In this document: positions 16,027 through 25,100 of the stretch, one piece after another
Position numbering within the stretch: the stretch's first letter is position 1
How the letters are laid out: every line of letters starts with the position of its first letter
Source of the DNA: Olsenella intestinalis
GTDB taxonomy: Bacteria; Actinomycetota; Coriobacteriia; Coriobacteriales; Atopobiaceae
Direction: 5' to 3'
Length of the DNA stretch: 64,000 bases
NCBI RefSeq assembly: GCF_023276655.1
Contig: NZ_JALGRK010000001.1
Span: 763,501-827,500, forward strand
Position numbers and translations under genes: made by a program
The notes under the pieces: model-generated
Database searches by the model: none
What the model was told of the DNA's origin: nothing
The model's input: only the letters and a program-made list of their open reading frames with translations

Positions 16027-18972
16027 CTACGCCTCGTCGACGAGGTTCGTGACCTGGAAGTCGATCGAGGAGCCCTCGATGGCCTCCTTCGGGCCGATCA
16101 CCACGACCGAGCGCCTCTCGCGCAGCTCCGAGAGGGCGTCCGCGAGCGAGCGGATCTTCTCGATGGTGCAGGCGAGGTCCTGCTTGCGAAGCTCGTCGCG
16201 CCAGTTCGCGGGCTTGCCTGCGAGGAACTCTGCGTCCTGGCGGCGTGCGATCGCCTTCGCCGTGGCGGGCGCGTCATGCGCGGCCACGACCGTGATGATG
16301 AAGCCGTCGAGCTCGTCCTGGTCGCCGTCCCACGTCCTGAGCCACTCGCCGGCCGCCTCGTAGCGCGCCAGCGTCTCGTCCACGTTGGGGTCCCTGAACG
16401 AGTAGAACTGCGGCAGGCCCAGGTTGCTGCGGCGGAACCCCGTGCCGTAGGCGCCGCCCTTGACGCGCACCTCGTTCCACAGGTAGCCGTAGCTCAGGAT
16501 CTGCGAGGCGACCTGCCACGTGCCGAGCGTCTCGCGGTCGAGCTCGGACATGGCCATGCCCTCGGCCACGAAGCTCACGTTCGACGAGACGACGAACGCC
16601 TCGTCGACGGGCGCGGCCTTCGGGACGCGCAGGTTGTGCTCGCGTGCCGCGGGCGAGTCGGCGAGCGACAGCCTGCCGGCCTGCTCCCAGAAGCGCTGCA
16701 GGTCCTCGCGCGACCCCGCGAACGACACGGTCACGTTGTCCGCGGTGAAGACCTCCTTGCACAGGCGCTCGAGGCGCGCCGCCAGGTCGTCCTTGCGCTC
16801 GTCCCAGTGGTCGAGAAGATCGCGCAGGAACAGGTAGAAGTCGATTCCGGAGGTGGCGTTGGTGACCTTCCCCGAGTTGCAGTACTGGCTGTTCAGGCGT
16901 GCGATCGCCGCGGCATGTCCCATCATGGCGAAGTAGCGCGAGAGGCCGATGCGCCGCTGCGTCAGAAGGGCGCGCATGCGCTCGGTGTCCGAGAAGTCCG
17001 TCTCGCCCCAGATCTCGGCCGGAATCGTCGCGAGGCTCGCGAGCCGCTCCGAGAGCGCGCTCGCGCGCACCGAGAGGACGGGCCGGCAGAACTCGGTGTC
17101 GTAGTCGCGCACGTAGGTGTCGAGGCGGTAGGAGAGCGAACCCAGCTCGAGCTCGATCAGGGTGTCGAGGTCTGCCGCCGAGTGGCGCGCCGTCGACAGG
17201 CCGCCCAGGAGCTCGACGAGCAGGCTCGCGTAGGGCAGGTCCTCGAAGGAGAGGTGTCCCAGGTCGAAGTAGTAGGACGCATAGCCGATCCTGCGCGTGG
17301 GCAGGTCGTGGAAGAGGCAGGGCAGGGGGGCGTCGACCTGCTCGAGCGGTCGCTCCTCGTCGGCCTCGCCGATGTCGTCGATCGTGAGGCACGGCAGCGT
17401 GGCGAGGTCCTCGGGCGAGTCCGGCGCCTCCTGCATCTCGCGAAGCGCGGCCACCTCGCGGCGCACGCCCTCGACGTCCTCGTCGGACATGGTGGCGCGC
17501 AGGCTTGCGAGACGAGCCTCCTCCTCGGCCGCGGCCCCGTCCTCCACGGGCACGATCTCGACCGTCACGTGGTGGTCACTCTCGCAGACGACATCCCTCA
17601 GCAGGTCCTCGAAGTACCCGCCGTCAAGCCCGGCGCGCATGTGGTCCATCGACTCCTCGAAGCGCAGGTAGTCAACGGGACGCTCGTCGTCGTAGAGCCA
17701 GCTCGAGAGCGAGCGCATCGAGAGGTACACGCCGTTCCCGGTCGAGCCGGGGTCGAGCTCGCGCAGGCCGAACTCGAGCGAGGCCAGCGACGCCTCGAGG
17801 CGCTCGCGCTCGATGCCCTCAGAGGCCATGCGCGCGCACTCGCCCTCGACGAGCTCGGCAAACCTCTCGGCCATGCCCTCCTTCGCGCCCCGCAGGCGGA
17901 AGACGAGCTCCATCTGCAGGCCGTGCTCGAGGATTGTCGCCGTGAAGTCGTCGCCCAGGCCCGCGTCGAGCACCGCGCGCTTGAGCGGCGCCTCGTTCGA
18001 GCCCGTGAGGGTGTCGACCAGCACGTCCAGGGCGCACATGCGCTCGCGCTCGGCCGCGGTGCCGCACACGTAGCCCAGGCCCACCGTGGCGTCCTCGCGC
18101 GCGCAGTCCATCTCGACGCGCACCGGCGCAGGCGTCACGGGCGCCTGCAGGGGCAGCTCGTTGGGCGCGCCCGCGCCGCGGTCGGTCGCGCCGTCGAACC
18201 GCTCGCCCACGAAGGCCAGCTCGCGGTCGATGTCCAGGTTGCCGTAGAGGATCGTGTAGCTGTTGGCCAGCGTGTAGTGGCGCGCGTGCGCGTCGATGAA
18301 CTGCTCGTAGGTGAGGGTGGGGATGGAGCGCGGGTCGCCGCCCGACTCGAAGCGGTACGGCGAGTCGGGAAAGAGCGCGCGCCCCAGCTCGAGCGCCAGC
18401 ACGTCGCCGGGGTCCGACAGCGCGCCCTTCATCTCGTTGTAGACCACGCCGTTGTAGCTGAGCGCCTTGCCCTCGTCGTCGACCTTCAGGTGCCACCCCT
18501 CCTGCTCGAAGATCCGCGGCCGCTGGTAGATGGCCGGGTGCAGCACGGCGTCGAGGTAGACGTCCATCAGGTTCTCGAGGTCGGCAACGTTGGTCGACGC
18601 CACGGGGTACATCGTCTTGTCGGGGAAGGTCATCGCGTTCAGGAACGTCTTCATCGACGTCTTGAGCAGGTTGACGAAGGGCTCCTTCACCGGGAAGCGG
18701 TCGCTGCCGCACAGCACCGAGTGCTCCAGGATGTGGAAGACGCCCGTGTCGTCGGCCGGCGGCGTCTTGAACGAGATCGAGAACGACTTGTTGTCGTCGT
18801 CCACGGCAAGCCACATCATGCGCGCGCCCGAGGCGTCGTGGCGCATGACGTAGGCGTACCCCTCGAGCTCGGGCAGCGGCTCGACCTGCGTCACCGTGAA
18901 GCCCTCGTGGTGGGTCCCGACTGCCAGTTTCGGATCGGCCTCGGCGTAGCGCGCCTTGGTCTCATCGCTCAT
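16027..18972 (-). CDS. M16C insulinase-family zinc metallopeptidase (presequence-peptidase-like)
   Basis: The 981-residue cytosolic peptidase has the inverted zinc motif His80-Ile-Leu-Glu83-His84 in GVFHILEHSVLCGS. The distal Glu is expected in the YNEMKGALSDP segment. The family's two-lobed chamber is made of four repeats with a hinge near the SPEDLATLPCLTIDDI region, and VRVKGGAYGTGF is the conserved substrate-binding RxxxGGAYG. Such enzymes degrade peptides of about 10-65 residues. AAGGAG precedes ATG 18972. No signal peptide. It is a single gene, divergent from the EamA exporter. Confidence 0.92.
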   Translation of the reverse strand: MSDETKARYAEADPKLAVGTHHEGFTVTQVEPLPELEGYAYVMRHDASGARMMWLAVDDDNKSFSISFKTPPADDTGVFHILEHSVLCGSDRFPVKEPFVNLLKTSMKTFLNAMTFPDKTMYPVASTNVADLENLMDVYLDAVLHPAIYQRPRIFEQEGWHLKVDDEGKALSYNGVVYNEMKGALSDPGDVLALELGRALFPDSPYRFESGGDPRSIPTLTYEQFIDAHARHYTLANSYTILYGNLDIDRELAFVGERFDGATDRGAGAPNELPLQAPVTPAPVRVEMDCAREDATVGLGYVCGTAAERERMCALDVLVDTLTGSNEAPLKRAVLDAGLGDDFTATILEHGLQMELVFRLRGAKEGMAERFAELVEGECARMASEGIERERLEASLASLEFGLRELDPGSTGNGVYLSMRSLSSWLYDDERPVDYLRFEESMDHMRAGLDGGYFEDLLRDVVCESDHHVTVEIVPVEDGAAAEEEARLASLRATMSDEDVEGVRREVAALREMQEAPDSPEDLATLPCLTIDDIGEADEERPLEQVDAPLPCLFHDLPTRRIGYASYYFDLGHLSFEDLPYASLLVELLGGLSTARHSAADLDTLIELELGSLSYRLDTYVRDYDTEFCRPVLSVRASALSERLASLATIPAEIWGETDFSDTERMRALLTQRRIGLSRYFAMMGHAAAIARLNSQYCNSGKVTNATSGIDFYLFLRDLLDHWDERKDDLAARLERLCKEVFTADNVTVSFAGSREDLQRFWEQAGRLSLADSPAAREHNLRVPKAAPVDEAFVVSSNVSFVAEGMAMSELDRETLGTWQVASQILSYGYLWNEVRVKGGAYGTGFRRSNLGLPQFYSFRDPNVDETLARYEAAGEWLRTWDGDQDELDGFIITVVAAHDAPATAKAIARRQDAEFLAGKPANWRDELRKQDLACTIEKIRSLADALSELRERRSVVVIGPKEAIEGSSIDFQVTNLVDEA

Positions 18973-19098
18973 GTGGTCTCCTTCGTGCTGATTGTTTTGT
19001 ATGTGACCAACTTTACCCGTTTGGCGCGCCCGCCGTTCCCGCGCGGTGCTATCGTGTCGATTCGCTATGAACGACAAGGGAACCCAGGAGGGACGAGC

Positions 19099-20031
19099 GT
19101 GGCCGGAAACGTGGCCTTCGAAGGCAAAGAGGCAGGCGAGAGGAGCGTGCGGCACCACTCGCACCTCTGGCGGGGCATCGCGTTCACCCTGCTTGGCGGC
19201 ACGCTCTGGGGCATCAACGGGACCCTCTCGAAGGTCCTGATGGACGCCTACGCCATCGAGCCGCTCTGGCTCGCGTCGGTGCGCGAGCTTACCGCCTGCT
19301 GGCTCTTCCTCGCCGCCGCCCACGTGCGCACGCCCGGCAGCGTCGCCGGCGCCCTGCGCGACCCGCGATCGGTCCTCTCGATTCTGGGCACGGCGATTCT
19401 CTGCATCCTGTTCTCGCAGGTCGCCTACCTCAAGGCCATCCAGTGGACCAACTCGGCCACGGCCACCATCCTGCAGAGCCTCTCGGTGGTCATCGTCATG
19501 GTATTCGTCTGCCTGCATAGCAGGCGCCGCCCGCGCCGCCGCGAGGTCGCCGGCATCGTGCTGGCGCTCGTGGGCACCTACCTCGTGGCGACGGCCGGCG
19601 ACTTCGGCGCCCTGCGCCTGCCGCCCCAGGGCCTCTTCTGGGGGATGTGCTGCGCGGTCGCGGCCACGTTCCTGTCGATCCAGCCGCTGCGCATGATCGG
19701 CCGCTGGGGAAACTTCGCCGTCAACGGCCTGGCGTTTCTCTTCTCGGGAATCGTGCTCGCAATCGTCTACCAGCCCTGGGCCCACATGCCTGCGCTCGAC
19801 GCGACCGGCGTCGTGCTGCTCGCGCTCTCGGTCGTGCTCGGCACCTTCGGCGCCTACGCGCTCTACCTGCAGGGCGTTAAGGAGGTCGGCTCCGTGCGCG
19901 GCTCCATGCTCGCCACCTCCGAGCCGGTCATGGCCACGGTCACCTCGGTGGTCTGGCTCGGCGCGACCTTCGCCCCGGCCGAGCTCGCCGGCTTCGCGAT
20001 GATCATCCTCATGGTGTTCCTCACGGCATAG
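19099..20031 (+). CDS. EamA/DMT-family transporter
   Basis: The 310-residue inner-membrane protein has about ten hydrophobic helices in two EamA repeats. The first begins TLLGGTLWGINGTLSKVLM, the second around GLFWGMCCAVAATFLSIQPL, with the usual LATSEPVMATVTSVVWLGA near the end. Members export or import small metabolites; the substrate cannot be inferred here. The start is GTG 19099 with AGGAGG at ideal spacing, so the soluble 25-residue N-terminus is real. Confidence 0.9.
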   Translation: MAGNVAFEGKEAGERSVRHHSHLWRGIAFTLLGGTLWGINGTLSKVLMDAYAIEPLWLASVRELTACWLFLAAAHVRTPGSVAGALRDPRSVLSILGTAILCILFSQVAYLKAIQWTNSATATILQSLSVVIVMVFVCLHSRRRPRRREVAGIVLALVGTYLVATAGDFGALRLPPQGLFWGMCCAVAATFLSIQPLRMIGRWGNFAVNGLAFLFSGIVLAIVYQPWAHMPALDATGVVLLALSVVLGTFGAYALYLQGVKEVGSVRGSMLATSEPVMATVTSVVWLGATFAPAELAGFAMIILMVFLTA

Positions 20032-20117
20032 CCGCGCCCGCCGCCGGTCGCCGGGACGCTGCCACGCATCGCGCGCTCTTCTCGCCCGCGATCTGCAGCG
20101 TGCCCGTATCGCCCGCG

Positions 20118-21179
20118 CTAGATGCTGTTCATGTTGGCGACCACGGAGTAGTACCAGTGCTCCCAGTTGGGAGGGCAGTACTTGCGCGCGCCCTCGGGCG
20201 TCGCGGTGTAGCCGTAGCCGCGGGCGAGGCCTGCGACGTGGTCGCGAATGGCGCTGTCCCAGTCGTCCCAGCTCTCGCCGCCCCAGCCCCAGGCGTTGTG
20301 CTCGGCGAAGCAGTAGGCGCCGTTGCTCGACTCGACGGTGGCGATCGCGGGGGAGAAGCGCGGGTCGATGCCCGCGTCGTATGCGGCCTCGGCGAACGTC
20401 CTGCCGTGGCCGCCCAGGGGCGAGCCGGCAAGGTACGCGTCGATGCGGCCGGCCCACTCGTTCACGAACTGGTCGCGCTCCGACCAGGTGACCTGGCCGG
20501 GGTCGGCCACGGGCGCCGAGTCCTGCGGGGCCTCGGGCACCGTGGCGACGTTGCCCGACTCGGTGGTGAACGTGTCGCCCGCGGAGGTGGCGGCGGCCGC
20601 GGCCTCTGCCTCGGCCTTCTGCTGCGCGAGCTGCGCTGCTGCGGCGTCGGCGGCCGCCTGGCGCGCGGCGACGGCGTCGTTCATGGCGCGCTCGGCGTCC
20701 GCGGCGGCGCGCTCTGCCTCGGCGCGCTCCACCTTGAGGGCGTCGCGCGTCTCGTTCATCTCGTTCTCGGCGTCGACCAGGCGACGCACCGCGTCGTTGT
20801 TCTTGGTCGCGATGATGTCCAGGTACTGGATCGTGGTGATGAGCTCGTTGAAGTCGTCAGCCGAGAGGAGCAGGTCGATCAGGCTGTTGCTCGACTGCGA
20901 CATCTTGTACAGCGTCGCGATCGACGACGACGCGCGGCTCTTGAGCTCGGGCATCTCGCCCTCGAGTCGGCTGGCCCGCGCCTCGCCCTCGGCGATCTTC
21001 TCGTCGATGCTCCTCACGCGACTGCGCGCGTCGTTGTACTCGCGGATCGTCGACTCGACCTTGGCCTGGAGCTCTGCCTCGTCGGCGCGCACGACCCTCG
21101 GCGCGGCTGCCACGCCGCCCCATGCGAGGATGGCGGCAAGTCCGATTGTCGCTGCGTATCTGGCTGGTCTCACTGTCAC
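20118..21179 (-). CDS. Secreted coiled-coil cell-wall protein with C-terminal lysozyme/glucosaminidase-like domain
   Basis: The 353-residue protein has a signal peptide (TIGLAAILAWGGVAAAPRVVRA, cleavage expected before DE). A long coiled coil (about 35-190) resembles the CwlO/PcsB N-terminus, with the SSSIATLYKMSQSSNSLIDLLLSADDFNEL motif region split by charged heptads. An Ala-rich linker follows, then a C-terminal domain with IATVESSNGAYCFAEHNAWG whose Glu could be catalytic as in lytic transglycosylase/glucosaminidase folds. It probably acts on peptidoglycan at division, perhaps under FtsEX-type control (inference). GTG 21179 has GGGAG upstream. Confidence 0.75.
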   Translation of the reverse strand: MTVRPARYAATIGLAAILAWGGVAAAPRVVRADEAELQAKVESTIREYNDARSRVRSIDEKIAEGEARASRLEGEMPELKSRASSSIATLYKMSQSSNSLIDLLLSADDFNELITTIQYLDIIATKNNDAVRRLVDAENEMNETRDALKVERAEAERAAADAERAMNDAVAARQAAADAAAAQLAQQKAEAEAAAAATSAGDTFTTESGNVATVPEAPQDSAPVADPGQVTWSERDQFVNEWAGRIDAYLAGSPLGGHGRTFAEAAYDAGIDPRFSPAIATVESSNGAYCFAEHNAWGWGGESWDDWDSAIRDHVAGLARGYGYTATPEGARKYCPPNWEHWYYSVVANMNSI

Positions 21180-21349
21180 GTGCTCTGCTCCCGGTGCTTC
21201 TCGACGTCGGGCCAACAGAGCGATTGTACCCGCAGCCACGCTCGCTACGCAGACACTCCATTACCGCGCCGCACGTCAGGCGCCCCCGGACCATGCCCGG
21301 GCCACGCCGAATCGCGCCTAGCGCCATGCCGTCGTCCCCTCGGGGCGAC

Positions 21350-21799
21350 CTACTTGAGCACAAGCGTGTCGCACTTCGCGTTGCGCGTGAGGAAGGTCGA
21401 GATCGAGCCGAGAAGGGCGTACTTGATCGACGAGAGGCCGCGCGCGCCGCAGATGATCAGGTCGGGCTCGATGACGTCGAGCATGTCCTCCTTGAGCGTC
21501 TCGCGGATGCGGCCCGACTTCACGATGACCTCGACCTTCTTGATGCCCTCGGCGGCCTCGGCCTGCTTGATGAGCTCGTCGATGGACGCCCTGAAGTCGC
21601 GCTCCAGGTTCTTGAGCAGCTCGTCCGGGAAGAACCCCGCGGTCTCGAGCGCGGTCGAGTCGATCACGTAGCCCACGTAGAGCTCGGCGTTGTTGTTGGC
21701 CGCGACCACGATCGCGCGCTCGAGCACCTTCTGCTGGGCCTCCGTGCCGTCGAGCGCAACGAACACCTTGTCATAGCCCAGTTCCTGATACGTGCTCAT
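21350..21799 (-). CDS. Universal stress protein, ATP-binding UspA type
   Basis: The 149-residue cytosolic protein has the Usp fold. YDKVFVALDGTEAQQKVLER is the first strand and loop. GARGLSSIKYALLGSIS fits the nucleotide motif Gx2Gx9G(S/T), so it belongs to the ATP-binding subgroup. GGAGG precedes ATG 21799. It stands alone between the wall hydrolase and the giant surface gene, divergent from the latter. Confidence 0.92.
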   Translation of the reverse strand: MSTYQELGYDKVFVALDGTEAQQKVLERAIVVAANNNAELYVGYVIDSTALETAGFFPDELLKNLERDFRASIDELIKQAEAAEGIKKVEVIVKSGRIRETLKEDMLDVIEPDLIICGARGLSSIKYALLGSISTFLTRNAKCDTLVLK

Positions 21800-22110
21800 G
21801 GGAGCCTCCAAACTCGGTCGCCGACGGGGCCGCGCGCCCCGGTTCGTGTCATGTCTCGAGTGTAGTCTCCGCGCCCACGCACGGGCGCGAACAATCGCGT
21901 GAGCGGCCGCGTCCTGCCCCGCTCCCGCCGAGAAGAGCATGCCCCTCCCTCGACGGAAAGTGCGCAGACGTCTGATGTGTGTGGTCCCCCCCCTGAAGGG
22001 GTGCCACTCATATGGCGGAAAACGCCTTCTGTCCTGCGCGGGTCTAGTAACGATACCTGTGATATAGCATAATTACCTTGTATGTTTATCTCACGAGTCA
22101 GGAGACCGAT
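21800..22110. promoter_or_regulatory. Divergent usp/giant surface protein intergenic region
   Basis: This stretch of 311 bases has no gene. It holds a non-coding CGAGAAGAGC copy (21929-21938), a run of eight C (21996-22003), and an A+T-rich patch with a -10-like CATAAT (22068-22073) about 40 bases before the giant gene's start. The homopolymer lies in a plausible upstream control position for the surface protein. Confidence 0.5.
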
Positions 22111-25100
22111 ATGGTCGACAACGCGAGCAGGCATGCAGGGCACAACGACAATCGCAGCCCAAAACGAACCCCCAGGCATTTCAAAACGCCACAGCACCTG
22201 CGCCCAGACGAGACACCGACCCCCTCGGGGCGTCGCGGCGTCCGCCCCTGGCACGTCGCGCTGAGCGTCGTGCTGACCGCCTCCCTCGTGGTGGCGGGCC
22301 TGCACACCGACGCGATCGCCGACGTGCTGGGGCTCTCCGCCACCTCCGAGCCCGAGCAGGTCACCGAGACGACGCAGCCCGCGGCAAATGACGCTGCCAC
22401 GGCCGACGTCACCGGCGCGGCCGCCTCTGGCGCAAGCGAGGAGCTCGCCTCGGCAGAGCGCGAGACCGAGGAGACGGGGCGCGCCGCCGCCGAGGAGGCC
22501 GCGCGCGAGGCCGACGAGGCCGCGGCCCGCGAGGCCGAGCAGGCGGCCGCCGCCGCAGAGGCGCAGCCCGCCGAGGCCGCCTCCCCGGCGCAGCCGGCAG
22601 AGCAGCCTGCCCAGTCCCAAGCCCCCGCGCAGGCCGACCCCGCCGCCGAGGCGGAGGCCAGGGCGCGCGCCGAGGCCGAGGCCAAGGCGAAGGCCGAGGA
22701 GCAGGCCAGGCGCGACGCCTTCGAGCTCGCGCCCGAGGGCGTCGACGAGGGCATCGCCGCCGGCAAGGACTTCTCGAGCCAGCGACTCCTGATCGCCGGC
22801 GTCTCCCGCGAGCAGCTGACGCCCGCCACCCGCGTCCTCTCGGAGCACGCGGGCATGTTCCTCACGCAGTTCGACACCGCCGACAAGGCCAGGAACGCCT
22901 ACCTCTTCTACAAGGGGAAGCTGGGCGCCGCCCTCGTCGAGCCCGACACCACGATCTCGGCGGCCGAGGGCGCCGGCTCCTCCGACGCCGTGGCCCCCGG
23001 CCAGATGAGCGAGAGCGACAACCCGCTCGCCGAGCTCAACGCCGAGCTCCCCGGCGCCGCGCCCTCGGGCAACTACACCGTGGCCCTCGTCGACACCGGC
23101 TACGCGGGCGCGGGCGTCGTCGACTCCGCGGCCGTGCTCGGCACCTCCGCCGCCGACGACAACGGCCACGGCACGGCCATGGCCGAGCGCATCCTCGAGG
23201 CGCACCCCGGCGCCCGCATCGTCTCTATCAAGGCGCTCGGCGCCGACGGCCGCGGCACGGTCTCGTCGGTCTACGCCGCCATCGAGTACGCCCGCGCCGC
23301 CGGCGCCGACGTCATCAACCTCTCGCTCTCCGCATGGCGCCGCGCCGACAACGAGGTCGTCGCCGACGCCATCGACGAGGCCGTGCGCGAGGGCTCGATC
23401 GTGGTCGGCGCCGCCGGCAACTCCGGAACCGACGCCTCCTACACGATCCCCGGCGGGGTTGCGTCCGCGCTCGTCATGGGCGCCTGCGACGACTCCGGCG
23501 CGCGCATCGCGAGCTCGAACTTCGGCGCCACGGTCGACGCCTACGGTAAGGCCACCTCAACCTCCCAGGCCGCCGCGGCCATGACCGGCTGGCTCTCGGC
23601 CAACCAGGTCGGCCCCGACTGGCAGGAGCGTGTCGCCGCGGCCATCGCCGACGGCACCTTCTCCGACGGCGGAGCCTTCGCCAAGCCCGAGCAGCCCGCA
23701 GAGCCCGCACCCGAGGCCGCTGACAACGGGTTCCACGCGGCCGCGAGCCTCGTCGACGGCGGCTACTACTTCATCTGCCCCTACAACGGTGGCGGAAAGC
23801 TCTATCCCATTACCTACGATGCCAGCACGGCAACTCAAATTGTCAGCGGCTCCACCGGCGTCAAGGTCTGGATTGACAGCCGCAACTTCGAGACCGACGG
23901 GTGGTCGGACGGTTGGTTCTTCCAGCTCAAAAAGGCCTCCAACGGCGACTGGTCGATCTTCATTCCCCAGGCGCCCACCTACGTCGTCGGCGTTGGTGCG
24001 GCGGCCCGCGAGCAGTACCTCAAGTGCTACTCGTACAACAACAGCACCCTTGGAAGGCAGACCTGGGAGATCGACGAGGGCACGGGCGATAATGCCGGGC
24101 GCTACATCCTGAGGCTTCATGACCGCTGGCGCGTCATGTGGTCGCTCACCGGCAGCAGCGGAACCATCTCAAGTTCCAACACCGCCCTCTACACCTGGGG
24201 CGAGAGCTACACGTATGACAACACCCCGTTCAACCAGTGGTCCATGTTCAAGTTCGTCCGTGTCGTGCAGAAGGTGAAGTTCGCCTCGGGCGGCGGGTCG
24301 GGCACGATGACCGACCAGACCTTCAACGTCGGCGAGGCCACGGCCATCAAGGCGAACACATTCACCAAGAAGGGCTACTCCTTCTCCAAGTGGTCGGACG
24401 GCTCCAAGACCTACACCGACGGCCAGACCATCACGAACCCCAACGGCAACAGGGAGCACAACGCGTCTAAGACCTTCACCGCCCAGTGGACCGCGAACGA
24501 CTACGCCTTCACCCTCGACCCCGATGCTGACAACGTCACCCAGACGCAGACGGGCCTCTACTACCGCTACGACACGAACAAGTACTACAGCGACGCCGCG
24601 CACACCAAGGAGATCAGCAAGGTCGCCGTCCCCACGCGCACCGGGTACACCTTCGGTGGCTACTACACCGAGAAGGACGGCGGCGGCACCCAGTACGTCG
24701 CCTCTGACGGATCGGTCACGAACAGCCCCTACAACAGCGTCGCCGAGAACAAGACGCTCTATGCCAAGTGGACGCTCAACACCTATACCGTCGCCTACAA
24801 CCTCGACGGCGGTACCCACGGTGCCACGCACCCGACGTCGGCAACCTACGACTCCGAGTTCACCGTGAGCAACCCCACCAAGAGGGGCAACGGCTTCGCC
24901 GGCTGGAACGTGACGGGAATGGACTCCATCTCGCACTTCTATGGCGACTCGACCACCACGGCCACCTCCATCGCCTCGACCAAGGCGACGACCTTCAAGA
25001 ACCTTCGCGCCACCAGCGGAACCGTCACCTTCAAGGCCCTGTGGAACCTCAACACGCCGACGATCACGCTCGATTCGCAGAGCGCCACGACGGCCGGCAC

